Shown: in pieces, positions 1 through 9,421 of the stretch
Numbering within the stretch: position 1 is the stretch's first letter
How the letters are laid out: every line of letters starts with the position of its first letter
From: Gemmobacter megaterium
Lineage (GTDB): Bacteria; Pseudomonadota; Alphaproteobacteria; Rhodobacterales; Rhodobacteraceae
Reading direction: 5' to 3'
Assembly (NCBI RefSeq): GCF_900156815.1
Contig: NZ_FTOT01000002.1
Coordinates: forward strand, 186,001-250,000
Length of the DNA stretch: 64,000 nt
Made by a program: the position numbers and the translations under genes
The notes under the pieces: generated by a model
Databases searched by the model: none
Seen by the model: the letters and a program-made list of their open reading frames with translations, nothing else
Told to the model about the DNA's origin: nothing

Positions 1-1003
1 ACCGCCAGTCCCAGGGCTCCAGATCGCCATTGAGGCCATCGTCGTGCATCATCGCCGTCAGCACCGCCGCATCCGCCTCGGCCCGCGCCCTGGCAGGCGA
101 CCAGACCCGCATCAGCAGATCGCGCACTTTGCCCGCATCGCGTGCCATTTCGGTTTCCAGCTTGTAGGCCGCGAAATCCGCATAGCCCAGCAACTGCGCC
201 CGCTCGTGCCGGATCGCCAGCGTTTCCGCCGCAATGCCGCGGTTGTCCGTAGCGCCGCCATTCTCACCCCGCGCCACCCAGGCACGAAAAGCACGTTCAC
301 GCAAATCACGCCGGGGCGAGAATTGCAGAAACGGCACGATCAGCGACCGGCCCAGCGTGATCACCGGCCCCGGACGCCCCCGCTCTGCCCCGGCATCACG
401 GGCGGCGGTCCTGACAAACTCGGGCAACCCGTCCAGATCAGCCTCGGTCAGATCCATGAACCAGTCGCGCTCATCGGCAAGCAGGTTCTGCGAAAACTGC
501 GTCCCAAGCACGGCGGCCCGCTCGTTGAGCGCCTTCATCCGCTCCGCCTGATCGGGCGCCAGCGCCGCGCCCGCCCGCACAAAGCCGCGCCGCGTCAACT
601 CCAGCAACCGCACCTGCTCAGGCGTCAGATCCAGCCCGTCGCGGGCCTGCCACACCGCCTCGACCCGCGCGAACAGGGCCGGGTTCAGCACCCTTTCGCT
701 GGAATAGGCCGCGAGCTTCGGCGCCAGATCGCGCTGCAACGCCTCGCGCGCGGGGGTGCTGTCCGCGCCGACCAGGTTGAAAAACACCCCTGCCACATGC
801 TCCAGCCGGTCTTCGGCCGTTTCCATCGCCTCGATGGTATTGGCAAAGGTCGCAGGCTCGGGGTTTCCGGCAATCGCCGCAATAGTCGCCCGCGCCTCCT
901 GCAAGGCCACCTCAAAGGCCGGGGCAAAATCCTCGTCCCGGATCTCGGCAAAGGGCGGCAGGTCGAACGGCAGCGCCGGGGGCGCCAGCAGCGGGTTGGT
1001 CAT
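1..1003 (-). CDS. M3 family oligopeptidase / peptidyl-dipeptidase, 3' part beyond the window
   Basis: Only the N-terminal 334 residues are present; the gene runs off the left edge. The sequence (start MTNPLLAPPALPFDLPPFAE, later EAMETAEDRLEHV and RRDLRERAFRAW) is typical of the helical N-terminal half of M3 zinc metallopeptidases of the Dcp/PrlC (oligopeptidase A) group, which degrade short peptides in the cytoplasm. The catalytic HExxH motif would lie outside the window, so activity cannot be judged. The ATG at 1003 is preceded by AAAGGAG at good spacing. It is transcribed in the same direction as lysK, about 160 bp downstream of it, across a GC-rich hairpin/repeat element. Dcp and PrlC cannot be told apart from this half. 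Confidence 0.85.
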   Translation of the reverse strand, partial: MTNPLLAPPALPFDLPPFAEIRDEDFAPAFEVALQEARATIAAIAGNPEPATFANTIEAMETAEDRLEHVAGVFFNLVGADSTPAREALQRDLAPKLAAYSSERVLNPALFARVEAVWQARDGLDLTPEQVRLLELTRRGFVRAGAALAPDQAERMKALNERAAVLGTQFSQNLLADERDWFMDLTEADLDGLPEFVRTAARDAGAERGRPGPVITLGRSLIVPFLQFSPRRDLRERAFRAWVARGENGGATDNRGIAAETLAIRHERAQLLGYADFAAYKLETEMARDAGKVRDLLMRVWSPARARAEADAAVLTAMMHDDGLNGDLEPWDWR

Positions 1004-1063
1004 GGCAGATCTCCTTTGGCAGGAAACCTAGGCCCTCGCCCCCCGCGTTGAAAGCCCCGCCCC

Positions 1064-1084
1064 TTTCATCTTGCCCGAAATACC
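1064..1084. repeat. Dispersed intergenic repeat, copy A (TTTCATCTTGCCC box)
   Basis: The 21-base box TTTCATCTTGCCC + GAAATACC matches 59581-59601 and 59685-59705 at all but one position (G instead of C). This copy is followed by G-rich DNA with two strong hairpins. All three copies are intergenic. Similar boxes followed by GC-rich stem-loops are, from memory, common between genes in Rhodobacteraceae genomes; that family statement is recall, not a search result. Confidence 0.6.
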
Positions 1085-1098
1085 CTCGGGTGGGGTCC

Positions 1099-1154
1099 GG
1101 GGGAGGGTCCGAGGGCCCTCCCCCGGCGGGGGGTGCGGGGGGCAGGCCCCCCGC
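1099..1154. terminator. Two tandem GC-rich hairpins downstream of lysK
   Basis: Hairpin 1 pairs GGGGGAGGG (1099-1107) with CCCTCCCCC (1116-1124). Hairpin 2 pairs GCGGGGGGC (1135-1143) with GCCCCCCGC (1146-1154). Both are perfect 9-bp stems just 3' of the lysK stop at 1162. No U-run follows on the minus strand, so a classical intrinsic terminator is not certain; they could instead protect the lysK mRNA 3' end. Four G-runs at 1088-1107 also fit a G-quadruplex pattern on the plus strand. Confidence 0.45.
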
Positions 1155-1161
1155 CCCTCCC

Positions 1162-2742
1162 TCAGACCAGATCGCCGGCCAGGGCACGCGCCATCAGGGC
1201 GCGGGTCTCGTCGATGCCATAGAGCGCGATGAACCCGCCAAAGCGTGGCCCCTCGCTGGCGCCCAGCAGCACCTCATACAGCGCCCTGAACCAGTCGCGC
1301 AGGGTCTCGAACCCATGATCCTTGCCAACGGCGAAGGCCAGCGATTGCAGCGCCTCGGCATCCAGCCCGCCCTCCCAGGCCGCCAGACGCGCCGACATAT
1401 CCTCCATCGCCGCACGCTCCTGATCGGTCGGCAGGCGGAACACCCGCTTGGGCGCCACGAAATCGGCAAAGTAGCGCACGGCAAAACCCGCCGCCTGATC
1501 CAGTTGCGGATGGGTCTCGGGGCTGGCATCGGGCGCATAGCGACGGATAAAGCCCCACAGCCCCTTGGCATCCTTTGCCCCCGCCACCGAGGCCAGGTTC
1601 AGCAACATCGAGAACGGGACAACCATGTCCGATTTCGGCGGGGCGCCGGAATGGATATGCCAGACCGGGTTGTTCACCTGCTTGTCGGGGTCATTCGCTT
1701 CGGCATAGGCGCGCAGTTGCTGGTGATATTCGTCCACGGCCTTGGGGATCACGTCGAAATGCATCCGCTTGGCGGTTTTCGGCTTTTGATACATGAAATA
1801 CGACAGGCTTTCGGTCGAGGCATAGGTCAGCCATTCGTCGATGGTCAGCCCGTTGCCTTTCGACTTGGAAATCTTCTCGCCGTTTTCATCCAGGAACAGC
1901 TCATAGGTGAAATGCTCGGGCTTCCTGCCACCAAGGATCTCGCAGATCCGGTCATAGATCGGCGTATTGGTGCTGTGGTCCTTGCCATACATTTCAAAGT
2001 CGACGTCCAGCGCCGCCCAGCGGGCACCGAAATCGGGCTTCCATTGCAGCTTCACATGGCCGCCGGTGACCGGCAGGGTCCATTCGCGGCCATCCTCGTC
2101 GTCAAAGGTGATGGTGCCGTCCTTGGCGTTCACCTCTTTCATCGGCACATAGAGCACCCGCCCCGTTTCCGGGTGGATCGGCAGGAAACACGAATAGCTT
2201 TGCTGGCGTTCTTCGCGCAGGCTGGCCAGCATCACCTCCATGATCGCGTCATAGCGTTCGGCGGCGCGCAACAGCACGGTGTCGAACTGGCCCGAGCGGT
2301 AGAAGTCGGTCGCACTGATGAATTCGTATTCGAACCCGAAAGTGTCGAGGAACCGGCGCAGCATGGCGTTGTTGTGATGGCCAAAGCTTTCGTACTCGCC
2401 GAACGGGTCGGGCACGCTGGTCAGCGGTTTCTGCACATTGGCCAGCAACATGTCCCGGTTGGGCACGTTGTCGGGCACCTTGCGCATCCCGTCCAGATCG
2501 TCCGAAAAACACACCAGCCGCGTCGGAATGTCGCTGATCAGCTCAAAGGCGCGGCGGATCATCGTGGTGCGCGCCACCTCGCCAAAGGTGCCGATATGCG
2601 GCAGGCCACTGGGGCCATAGCCGGTCTCGAACAGCACATGGCCCTTTTCCGGTGCCTTCTTTTCATACCGTTTGAGGATGCGGCGCGCCTCTTCGAACGG
2701 CCAGGCTTTCGATTTCATCGCGGCGTCACGCAAGGCAGACAT
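1162..2742 (-). CDS. lysK: Lysyl-tRNA synthetase, class I
   Basis: A 526-residue class I LysRS, which charges tRNA-Lys with lysine in the cytoplasm. Class I signatures are visible: a HIGH-type motif [12 protein letters not shown] at residues 45-55 and a KMSKS-type loop KISKSKG at about 290-296. Class I LysRS occurs in archaea, spirochaetes and many alphaproteobacteria, replacing the class II enzyme (LysS). An upstream in-frame ATG at 2775 would add 11 residues, but the ATG at 2742 has GAGGA at good spacing and gives the usual beginning [20 protein letters not shown]. The gene is divergent from the TerB-like gene, with about 115 bp between the starts. Confidence 0.95.
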   Translation of the reverse strand: MSALRDAAMKSKAWPFEEARRILKRYEKKAPEKGHVLFETGYGPSGLPHIGTFGEVARTTMIRRAFELISDIPTRLVCFSDDLDGMRKVPDNVPNRDMLLANVQKPLTSVPDPFGEYESFGHHNNAMLRRFLDTFGFEYEFISATDFYRSGQFDTVLLRAAERYDAIMEVMLASLREERQQSYSCFLPIHPETGRVLYVPMKEVNAKDGTITFDDEDGREWTLPVTGGHVKLQWKPDFGARWAALDVDFEMYGKDHSTNTPIYDRICEILGGRKPEHFTYELFLDENGEKISKSKGNGLTIDEWLTYASTESLSYFMYQKPKTAKRMHFDVIPKAVDEYHQQLRAYAEANDPDKQVNNPVWHIHSGAPPKSDMVVPFSMLLNLASVAGAKDAKGLWGFIRRYAPDASPETHPQLDQAAGFAVRYFADFVAPKRVFRLPTDQERAAMEDMSARLAAWEGGLDAEALQSLAFAVGKDHGFETLRDWFRALYEVLLGASEGPRFGGFIALYGIDETRALMARALAGDLV

Positions 2743-2857
2743 CGGCGCATCCTCAACAAACCGTGCAAGCCCCATGCCGGCACGAACCCCCGCCCTCTAT
2801 TGCCGGGGACGGCTCAGGTCAATAATCTGCGCAGCAAACCCGCTTGCAGGAGCCACC

Positions 2858-3280
2858 ATGCCCGCCGATACCCCCTCGATGTCGCCCCAGGATGCCCTGG
2901 TCGCCGTGATGATTGCGGTCTCCGCCTCGGACGAACAGATGCACACGCCCGAACTGGTGGCCATCCAGCGCATCGTGAACCACCTCCCGGTGTTTGGTGA
3001 TTATGACGCCGACCGGATGAAGACCATCGCCCAGACCGTCTTTGACCTGCTGGAAGAGGAAGACGGGCTGGACGCCCTGTTCGGCCTGGTGCGCGAGGCC
3101 CTGCCCGAACGGCTGTACGAAACCGCCTATGCGCTGGCCTGCGACGTGGCGGCAGCCGACGGCACCCTGCGGCAACCCGAACTGCGGATGCTGGAAGAGA
3201 TCCGGCACGAGTTGAACGTCAGCCGTCTGCACGCGGCGGCCATCGAACAAGGCGCCAGGGCACGCCACCAGCGGCCATGA
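2858..3280 (+). CDS. TerB-like (tellurite resistance TerB) domain protein
   Basis: A 140-residue acidic protein, almost all of it a TerB-like helical domain (SPQDALVAVMIAVSASDEQM, later YALACDVAAADGTLRQPELRML). The pattern of a paired acidic AAADG..QPE segment is typical of the family, thought to bind metal ions. No signal peptide or membrane segment, so cytoplasmic. The ATG at 2858 has GCAGGAG seven bases upstream; the open frame extends further 5' but overlaps the lysK start. It ends 13 bp before the KefB-type antiporter and is probably co-transcribed with it. A direct role in tellurite resistance is not implied; TerB domains occur in many contexts. Confidence 0.8.
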   Translation: MPADTPSMSPQDALVAVMIAVSASDEQMHTPELVAIQRIVNHLPVFGDYDADRMKTIAQTVFDLLEEEDGLDALFGLVREALPERLYETAYALACDVAAADGTLRQPELRMLEEIRHELNVSRLHAAAIEQGARARHQRP

Positions 3281-3293
3281 CGGGAACGTCCTG

Positions 3294-5012
3294 ATGCCGG
3301 CCTTCGGCGCATTCGGTGAAATCGCGCTGCTGCTGGTGATGGCCGCAGCCATCGGGCTTGTCGGCACGCTGGCCCGGCAGCCCCTGATCGTCAGCTTCAT
3401 CGCCGTCGGCCTGATCGCGGGACCATCGGCGCTGGACGTGGTGCATTCCGATGAACAGATCCACCTGTTGTCGGAACTGGGCATTGCGGTGCTGTTGTTC
3501 CTGGTCGGGATCAAGCTGGACGTAAAGCTGATCCGGTCACTGGGCGTGGTCTCGGTGCTGACCGGCCTTGGCCAGGTGATGTTCACCGCCTTCTTCGGCT
3601 ATCTGATCGGCCTTGCCCTGGGTCTTGGGCATGTCACCAGCCTGTATGTCGCCGTGGCGCTGACGTTTTCGTCAACCATCATCATCGTCAAGCTGCTGTC
3701 CGACAAACGCGAGATCGACGCGCTTCATGGCCAGATCGCCCTGGGCTTTCTGATCGTGCAGGATCTGGTCGTTGTTCTGGCAATGATCGTGCTGTCGGCC
3801 ATCGGCATCGGCGCGCCGGGGCAGGATGGCGGCGCGGGCGGTTCGGTCACCGCGGTGCTTGTGTCTGGGTTGGCGATGGTTGCGGCGGTGGTGCTGTTCG
3901 TGCGCTATGCCGCCACCCCGCTGACCGAACGATTGGCGCGCGCGCCCGAGCTGCTGGTGATCTTTGCCATCGCGCTGGCCGCGATGTTTGCCGCGATCGG
4001 CGATCTGGTGGGGCTGGGCAAGGAGGTGGGTGGCCTGCTGGCAGGTGTGGCGCTGGCCTCTACCCCCTACCGCGAGACCATCGCCGCCCGGCTGGCCCCC
4101 TTGCGCGACTTTCTGTTGCTGTTCTTCTTCATCGCGCTTGGCGCGACGCTGGATCTGTCGCTGCTGGGCACACATGTGACCGGGGCCATCCTGTTCTCGG
4201 TGTTCGTGCTGGTGGGCAATCCGCTGATCGTATTGGCCATCATGGGCGCCATGGGCTATCGCAAGCGCACCGGCTTTCTGGCAGGGCTGACCGTGGCGCA
4301 AATCAGCGAATTCTCGCTGATCTTCATCGCGATGGGCGTCACCATTGGCCATGTGACCGAGGACGCCCTGGGCCTTGTGACCATGGTCGGACTGATCACC
4401 ATCGCCGTATCTACCTATATGATCAGCTACTCGCATCAGCTCTACAAGGTTTTCGAACCGCTGCTTGGCGTCTTTGAACGCAAGGGCACCCCGCGCGAAC
4501 CGTCAGAGACCGGGGGCCATGATGACGGCGGGTTCAAGGTCATCATCTTTGGGCTGGGCCGCTTTGGAACCGCCATCGGGCTGCGGCTGAAAAAGCGGGG
4601 CATCCGGGTGCTTGGCGTGGATTTCAACCCGCAGGCGGTGCGACGGTGGCGCGACCTGGGGCTGGAGGCGGATTTCGGCGATGCCAGCGACCCGGAGTTC
4701 ATTGCGGAACTGCCCTTCCGCAGGGCGGAATGGATGGTCTCGACCGTTCCCGTGCATCCGACCGGCCTCAGCTACGAGGATACGCGCCGGACGCTGATCC
4801 AACTGGCCCGATCTGCGGGGTTTGCCGGACGCATCGCCGCCGCATCGCACAGTGCCGCAGAGACCGACGTGATGCAGGGGGCCGGGGTCGATCTGGTGCT
4901 GGAGCCCTTTCAGGATGCAGCGGACCGCGCCACAGACCTGCTGTGCGGCGCCGCCGGAGCAGAGCGCACCGACTTTCCCGAGATTGCCGCCGAAGGCCGG
5001 GCGCCGTTGTAG
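3294..5012 (+). CDS. CPA2-family cation:proton antiporter with RCK (TrkA-N) domain, KefB/YbaL type
   Basis: A 572-residue inner-membrane protein. Residues 1 to about 390 hold 12 or so hydrophobic segments typical of CPA2 Na+(K+)/H+ exchangers (for example LLSELGIAVLLFLVGIKLD and FSSTIIIVKLLSDKREIDALHG). A hydrophilic linker leads to a nucleotide-binding TrkA-N/RCK domain starting near VIIFGLGRFGTAIGLRLKKRG. Together these point to a KefB/KefC/YbaL-like K+ efflux or K+/H+ exchange system gated by nucleotides. No KefF/KefG ancillary gene is next to it. The start lies 13 bp after the TerB-like gene. A strong bidirectional hairpin follows the stop. Ion selectivity cannot be read from sequence. 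Confidence 0.9.
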   Translation: MPAFGAFGEIALLLVMAAAIGLVGTLARQPLIVSFIAVGLIAGPSALDVVHSDEQIHLLSELGIAVLLFLVGIKLDVKLIRSLGVVSVLTGLGQVMFTAFFGYLIGLALGLGHVTSLYVAVALTFSSTIIIVKLLSDKREIDALHGQIALGFLIVQDLVVVLAMIVLSAIGIGAPGQDGGAGGSVTAVLVSGLAMVAAVVLFVRYAATPLTERLARAPELLVIFAIALAAMFAAIGDLVGLGKEVGGLLAGVALASTPYRETIAARLAPLRDFLLLFFFIALGATLDLSLLGTHVTGAILFSVFVLVGNPLIVLAIMGAMGYRKRTGFLAGLTVAQISEFSLIFIAMGVTIGHVTEDALGLVTMVGLITIAVSTYMISYSHQLYKVFEPLLGVFERKGTPREPSETGGHDDGGFKVIIFGLGRFGTAIGLRLKKRGIRVLGVDFNPQAVRRWRDLGLEADFGDASDPEFIAELPFRRAEWMVSTVPVHPTGLSYEDTRRTLIQLARSAGFAGRIAAASHSAAETDVMQGAGVDLVLEPFQDAADRATDLLCGAAGAERTDFPEIAAEGRAPL

Positions 5013-5048
5013 CCCCTGCCCCATCACAGCCGCGCGCCCGTGAACGCG

Positions 5049-5078
5049 AAGGGCCGCCCCCAGCCGGGGGCGGCCCTT
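5049..5078. terminator. Bidirectional terminator between the antiporter gene and ald
   Basis: AAGGGCCGCCCCC (5049-5061) pairs perfectly with GGGGGCGGCCCTT (5066-5078) around a 4-base loop AGCC. It sits between two convergent genes, 37 bp after one stop and 46 bp from the other. The T-tracts are short, so termination strength on each strand is inferred. Confidence 0.7.
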
Positions 5079-5123
5079 GGTACCCAAAGCATCCGGGCCA
5101 TCACCGCCCCGATCGGCCGACAG

Positions 5124-6239
5124 CTAGGCCAGCGCCTGCGACGGCGGGATCGACGGCAGGCCAAGCGCATCTCCGACCGCCGCATAGGTCAGGTGTCCGG
5201 CATGGACATTCAACCCGGCCAGCAGATGCGGATCCTCGGCGCAGGCGCGTTTCCAGCCCTTGTCGGCAAGCGCCAGCATGAAGGGCATGGTCGCATTGCC
5301 CAACGCCATGGTCGAGGTGCGGGCCACCGCGCCGGGCATGTTGGCGACGCAGTAATGGATCACGCCATCCACCGTATAGATCGGATCGGCATGGGTGGTC
5401 GCGCGGGCGGTTTCGAAACACCCGCCCTGGTCAATCGCCACATCGACGATGACAGAGCCCGGCTTCATGCTGGAAAGCTGCACGCGGCTGACCAGCTTGG
5501 GCGCCGCCGCACCGGGAATCAGCACGGCACCGATCACCATATCGGCCTCGGGCAGCAGGTCGGCCACGGCGGCCGCGCTGGAATATTGCGTGGTCAGACG
5601 GCCCTGGAAAATGTCATCCAGATAGGACATGCGCGGCACCGAACGGTCCAGCACGGTGACATTGGCGCCCATGCCCACGGCCACCCGCGCTGCGGCAGTG
5701 CCAACCACGCCGCCGCCGATGATCATGACATTCGCAGGCCGCACGCCGGGCACGCCCCCCAGCAGCACACCCCGCCCGCCATTGGCCTTTTGCAGCGCCC
5801 AGGCGCCCATCTGCGGCGCAAGACGCCCTGCCACTTCGGACATCGGCGCCAGCAGCGGCAGGCCGCCGTTGCGATCCGTCACCGTCTCGTAGGCAATGGC
5901 GGTCACACCCGAGGCCAGCAGGTCGCGGGTCTGATCCGGGTCGGGCGCCAGATGCAGGTAGGTGAACAGCAACTGACCTTCGCGCAGGCGCGCGCGCTCG
6001 ACCGCCTGCGGCTCCTTGACCTTGACGACCATTTCGGCGGTGGCAAACACCTCTTCCGCCGTAGAGACGATCCGGGCGCCAGCGGCCTCGTAATCGGAAT
6101 CGGCGAACCCGGCGCCCATGCCGGCCCCGGCCTCCATCAGCACCTCATGGCCATGGCCGACAGCCTCACGCGCGGCCTGTGGCGTAAGGCCGACGCGGAA
6201 TTCCTGCGGTTTGATCTCTTTCGGGCAACCGATCTTCAT
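5124..6239 (-). CDS. ald: Alanine dehydrogenase
   Basis: A 371-residue enzyme, the usual family length, interconverting L-alanine and pyruvate plus ammonia with NAD+. The N-terminus MKIGCPKEIKPQEFRVGLTP carries the conserved substrate-binding pattern of the Ald/PNT family. The Rossmann motif VMIIGGGVVGTAAARVAVGMG is at about residues 170-190, and HYCVANMPGAVARTST is the conserved C-terminal block. The ATG at 6239 has GGGAGG just upstream. It is divergent from an Lrp/AsnC regulator gene, a common arrangement in which the regulator (AldR type) controls ald in response to alanine. Confidence 0.95.
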   Translation of the reverse strand: MKIGCPKEIKPQEFRVGLTPQAAREAVGHGHEVLMEAGAGMGAGFADSDYEAAGARIVSTAEEVFATAEMVVKVKEPQAVERARLREGQLLFTYLHLAPDPDQTRDLLASGVTAIAYETVTDRNGGLPLLAPMSEVAGRLAPQMGAWALQKANGGRGVLLGGVPGVRPANVMIIGGGVVGTAAARVAVGMGANVTVLDRSVPRMSYLDDIFQGRLTTQYSSAAAVADLLPEADMVIGAVLIPGAAAPKLVSRVQLSSMKPGSVIVDVAIDQGGCFETARATTHADPIYTVDGVIHYCVANMPGAVARTSTMALGNATMPFMLALADKGWKRACAEDPHLLAGLNVHAGHLTYAAVGDALGLPSIPPSQALA

Positions 6240-6358
6240 GTATCCTCCCAAGGGGTCCAACCCGGTCTTGCCGCCGGGACATGGGTTGATGATGCGCGCG
6301 AATCGTCGCAAAGGTTTGGGAACTTGGCCCGAATACCTCGCCACCGACGCAAACCTGT

Positions 6359-6394
6359 TGCGCAGGATGCCGATTTGCCCGAAGATCCTTCGCA
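6359..6394. promoter_or_regulatory. Imperfect inverted repeat overlapping the Lrp-type regulator start
   Basis: TGCGCAGGAT (6359-6368) is the inverse complement of ATCCTTCGCA (6385-6394) at nine of ten positions, with 16 bp between the arms. It lies in the ald/lrp divergent region and touches the regulator start codon. It could be an operator for autoregulation, or an mRNA hairpin at the ribosome binding site. Only the symmetry is seen; function is inferred. Confidence 0.3.
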
Positions 6395-6855
6395 TGAGCA
6401 CGCTTGATCCGACCGACCGCCGCATTCTGACCGTCCTTCAGCGCGACGGGCGGATTTCCAATGCCGATCTGGCGGAACAGATCAACCTGTCTGCCTCGGC
6501 CTGCCACCGCCGGGTGCAGCGACTGGAAGAAGACGGCTATATCGACCGCTATGTTGCCTTGCTGGACGCGCGCCGCCTGGGGCGGCCGACCACCGTCTTT
6601 GTGGAGATCACGCTGCAAGGCCAGGCGGACGAATTGCTGGACGCCTTCGAGCGCGAGGTCGCCAAGGTGCCCGACGTGCTGGAATGCAACCTGATGGCCG
6701 GATCGGCCGATTATCTGCTCAAGATCGTGGCGCAGGATACCGAGGATTTTGCACGTATCCACCGGCAGTACCTCAGCCGCCTGCCCGGAGTCGCCAAGAT
6801 GCAGTCGTCATTCTCCCTGCGCACGGTGCTGAAGACCACGGCGCTTTCCGTCTGA
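6394..6855 (+). CDS. Lrp/AsnC family transcriptional regulator (probable ald regulator)
   Basis: A 153-residue protein of standard Lrp/AsnC size. Residues 1-60 form the N-terminal helix-turn-helix (LDPTDRRILTVLQRDGRISN, then ADLAEQINLSASACHRRVQR). Residues 65-145 form the RAM ligand-binding domain (VFVEITLQGQADELLDAFER; GSADYLLKIVAQDTEDF). These proteins bind amino acids as octamers or dimers and bend DNA. Being divergent from ald, it most likely activates ald with alanine as effector, as described for AldR-type regulators; this is inference from position. The Shine-Dalgarno sequence is weak (GAAGA). Confidence 0.9.
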   Translation: MSTLDPTDRRILTVLQRDGRISNADLAEQINLSASACHRRVQRLEEDGYIDRYVALLDARRLGRPTTVFVEITLQGQADELLDAFEREVAKVPDVLECNLMAGSADYLLKIVAQDTEDFARIHRQYLSRLPGVAKMQSSFSLRTVLKTTALSV

Positions 6856-6868
6856 CGCTGCGGGGTGA

Positions 6869-6898
6869 AACCGGCCAGACCGAACGGCCCGGCCGGTT
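6869..6898. terminator. Hairpin after the Lrp-type regulator gene
   Basis: AACCGGCC (6869-6876) and GGCCGGTT (6891-6898) form a perfect 8-bp stem around a 14-base interior that can itself pair further. It lies 13 bp past the regulator stop and 18 bp before the end of a convergent small ORF, so it may serve both directions. There is no long T-run. Confidence 0.5.
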
Positions 6899-6916
6899 CA
6901 TCTTGCGATTCGGCCC

Positions 6917-7066
6917 TCAGATATGGACCTGCTGCGGCGGCACCTGAATCGGTCGACCGACAAAGGTCTTGTCGCCATCGCGGATTGCAATGCGGCCATC
7001 GCCCAACGCGCGGACGAAAAGCCCTTGAACTGACACACAACTTCCCAGCGTTATCGTGCGGATCAT
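6917..7066 (-). CDS. Small conserved-looking protein of unknown function, 49 aa
   Basis: A 49-codon frame beginning MIRTITLGSCVSVQGLFVRA and ending QVPPQQVHI. It has a strong ribosome site (TTGGGGGAAAAC before the ATG at 7066), and codon use fits the genome. The residues read like a small beta-rich domain (GDGRIAIRDGDKTFVGRPI). I have a vague recollection of similar small proteins in Rhodobacteraceae, but no family can be named. An upstream in-frame start at 7135 lacks a comparable ribosome site. It stands alone between the Lrp-type regulator gene and pnp. Confidence 0.5.
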   Translation of the reverse strand: MIRTITLGSCVSVQGLFVRALGDGRIAIRDGDKTFVGRPIQVPPQQVHI

Positions 7067-7209
7067 GTTTTCCCCCAAGGCTCCCCCAAACAAGCCTTCT
7101 GCAAGAGTTACCCATTCCGGCGACAAAAGCATCACAGATTTGATACTGCCGTGCAGAATAGCAGCAGTTTGGAAACACTTTATTGACGGCCACCCTGCCC
7201 CGCAAAGGA

Positions 7210-7235
7210 AAGGCCCCGGACGATGCCGGGGCCTT
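7210..7235 (-). terminator. Rho-independent terminator of pnp
   Basis: AAGGCCCCGG (7210-7219) and CCGGGGCCTT (7226-7235) make a perfect 10-bp stem with a 6-base loop, 22 bp past the pnp stop. On the minus strand it is followed by TCCTTTGCG, a modest U-rich tail. Confidence 0.75.
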
Positions 7236-7257
7236 GTGACGTCAGACGCGGGCCGGT

Positions 7258-9399
7258 TCAGGCCTCGTCATCGTCCTTTTTCTTCTCGACGATCTCTGCC
7301 CCGGTCTCCTGATCGACCATCTTCATGCCAAGGCGGACCTTGCCGCGCTCGTCAAAGCCCAGCAGCTTGACCTTCACTTCCTGGCCTTCCTTCAACATCT
7401 CGTTCGGATGCTGAAGACGCTTGTTGGCGATCTGCGAGACATGCACCAGACCATCACGCTTGCCGAAGAAGTTCACAAAGGCGCCGAAATCAACCAGCTT
7501 CACCACTTTCCCGGTGTAGATCTGGCCCATTTCCGGCTCTGCCACGATCGACCAGATCATGTCATAGGCCTTCTTGATCGCCGCCGCATCGCTGGAGGCG
7601 ATCTTGATCACGCCATCGTCGTTGATGTCGACCTTGGCACCCGAAACCTCGACGATCTCGCGGATGACCTTGCCGCCCGACCCGATCACTTCCCGGATCT
7701 TGTCGGTCGGAATGGTCAGCGTCTCGATCTTGGGGGCATATTCGCTGAAGCCTTGCGGGGCCGACAGCGCCTTGGACATCTCGCCCAGGATGTGCAGACG
7801 GCCGTCGCGGGCCTGCGCCAGCGCCTGTTTCATGATGTCCGGGGTGATCCCCGCCACCTTGATGTCCATCTGCAACGAGGTGATGCCGTTCTCGGTGCCT
7901 GCCACCTTGAAATCCATGTCGCCAAGGTGATCCTCGTCGCCCAGGATATCGGTCAGCACGGCGTATTTGCCACTGTCTTCCAGGATCAGACCCATGGCCA
8001 CGCCCGCCACCGGCGCCTTCAGCGGAACACCGGCATCCATCATCGCCAGCGACGATCCGCAGACCGTTGCCATCGAGGACGACCCGTTGGATTCCGTGAT
8101 CTCGGACACCAGACGCAAGGTATAGGGGAAGTCGGTTGGCGCCGGCAGAACCGCCTGAAGCGCGCGCCAGGCCAGCTTGCCATGGCCGATCTCGCGGCGG
8201 CCGGGGCTGCCCACGCGGCCAACCTCGCCCACCGAATAGGGGGGGAAGTTGTAATGCAGCAGGAAGTTCGACCGCGTGTTGCCGTTCAGCGCGTCGATGA
8301 TCTGCTCATCCTCGCCGGTGCCCAGCGTGGTGACACAGATCGCCTGGGTCTCGCCACGGGTGAACAGGGCCGATCCATGGGTGCGCGGCAGCACGCCGGT
8401 TTCCACCATGATCGGGCGCACGGTTTTCGTGTCGCGCCCGTCGATCCGGGTGCCGTTGGCCACCACGTCGCCACGCAGGATCGACGATTCCAGCTTCTTG
8501 ATCGCCGAACCAAGGTTGATGTCGGCCAGGTCTTCTTCGGTCATCGCGGCCTTGATGGCGGCAACGGCGGCCGAAATGGCATTGGTCCGCTCCTGCTTGT
8601 CGCGGATCGCAAAGGCAGCGCGCATCTGCGCCTCGCCTGCCGCTTTCACCTTGCCATAGATCGTGGTCAGATCCGGCGGGGTGAAATCGAACGGTTCCTT
8701 GGCGGCGGCTTCGGCCAGGTCGATGATCAGGTCGATGACCGGCTGCATCTGGTCGTGGCCAAAGACCACGGCGCCCAGCATTTCTTCCTCGGTCAGCTCG
8801 TAGGCTTCCGATTCCACCATCATCACGGCGTCCTTGGTGCCCGCGACGACCAGATCCAGACGCTGCTCGGGCTTGCCGCGCAGTTGGGTCATGTCGTCCA
8901 TCGCAGGGTTCAGGACATATTTGCCATCGACGAAACCGACGCGGGCCGCACCGATCGGGCCCATGAAGGGAACGCCCGAAATGGTCAGCGCGGCCGAGGC
9001 GGCAATCATCGCCACGATATCGGGATCATTGACCAGATCGCACGACAGCACGGTCGCCATGACCAGCACTTCGTGCTTGAAACCTTCGACGAACAGCGGG
9101 CGGCAGGGACGGTCGATCAGACGCGAGGTCAGCGTCTCTTTTTCCGACGGGCGCGCCTCGCGCTTGAAAAAGCCGCCTGGGATCTTGCCGGCGGCGTAGT
9201 ATTTTTCCTGATAATGCACGGTCAGGGGGAAGAAATCCTGGCCCGGTTTCGCCTGTTTGGCAAAGGTCACGTTGGCCATGACCGAGGTTTCGCCCAGCGT
9301 GGCGATGACAGAGCCATCCGCCTGACGGGCAACCTTCCCGGTTTCCAGCGTGAGCGTCTCATTGCCCCACTGGATGGATTTTCTGGTGATGTTGAACAT
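7258..9399 (-). CDS. pnp: Polynucleotide phosphorylase
   Basis: A 713-residue 3'-5' phosphorolytic exoribonuclease of the RNA degradosome, full length. Two RNase PH-like domains flank a helical linker (first from residue 1 to about 230, second from about 300 to 540, with [10 protein letters not shown] and [20 protein letters not shown]). A KH domain follows with the GxxG loop [12 protein letters not shown] near 560, then an S1 domain ([20 protein letters not shown]) near 625-695 and a charged tail [16 protein letters not shown] precedes the ATG. It lies downstream of rpsO on the same strand, the classical rpsO-pnp order, but with its own terminator-separated leader. Confidence 0.98.
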   Translation of the reverse strand: MFNITRKSIQWGNETLTLETGKVARQADGSVIATLGETSVMANVTFAKQAKPGQDFFPLTVHYQEKYYAAGKIPGGFFKREARPSEKETLTSRLIDRPCRPLFVEGFKHEVLVMATVLSCDLVNDPDIVAMIAASAALTISGVPFMGPIGAARVGFVDGKYVLNPAMDDMTQLRGKPEQRLDLVVAGTKDAVMMVESEAYELTEEEMLGAVVFGHDQMQPVIDLIIDLAEAAAKEPFDFTPPDLTTIYGKVKAAGEAQMRAAFAIRDKQERTNAISAAVAAIKAAMTEEDLADINLGSAIKKLESSILRGDVVANGTRIDGRDTKTVRPIMVETGVLPRTHGSALFTRGETQAICVTTLGTGEDEQIIDALNGNTRSNFLLHYNFPPYSVGEVGRVGSPGRREIGHGKLAWRALQAVLPAPTDFPYTLRLVSEITESNGSSSMATVCGSSLAMMDAGVPLKAPVAGVAMGLILEDSGKYAVLTDILGDEDHLGDMDFKVAGTENGITSLQMDIKVAGITPDIMKQALAQARDGRLHILGEMSKALSAPQGFSEYAPKIETLTIPTDKIREVIGSGGKVIREIVEVSGAKVDINDDGVIKIASSDAAAIKKAYDMIWSIVAEPEMGQIYTGKVVKLVDFGAFVNFFGKRDGLVHVSQIANKRLQHPNEMLKEGQEVKVKLLGFDERGKVRLGMKMVDQETGAEIVEKKKDDDEA

Positions 9400-9421
9400 T
9401 CAGTTTCCTCTGGGGAGCACT

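Noticed and set aside
1048-3000. A 650-codon open frame antisense to lysK
   Set aside because: Shadow of lysK with no recognisable domain; the GC-rich intergenic repeat merely extends it at the 5' side.
3294-5012. A TerB/KefB pair as a tellurite-resistance island
   Set aside because: No other ter genes are present; TerB-like domains occur in many unrelated settings.
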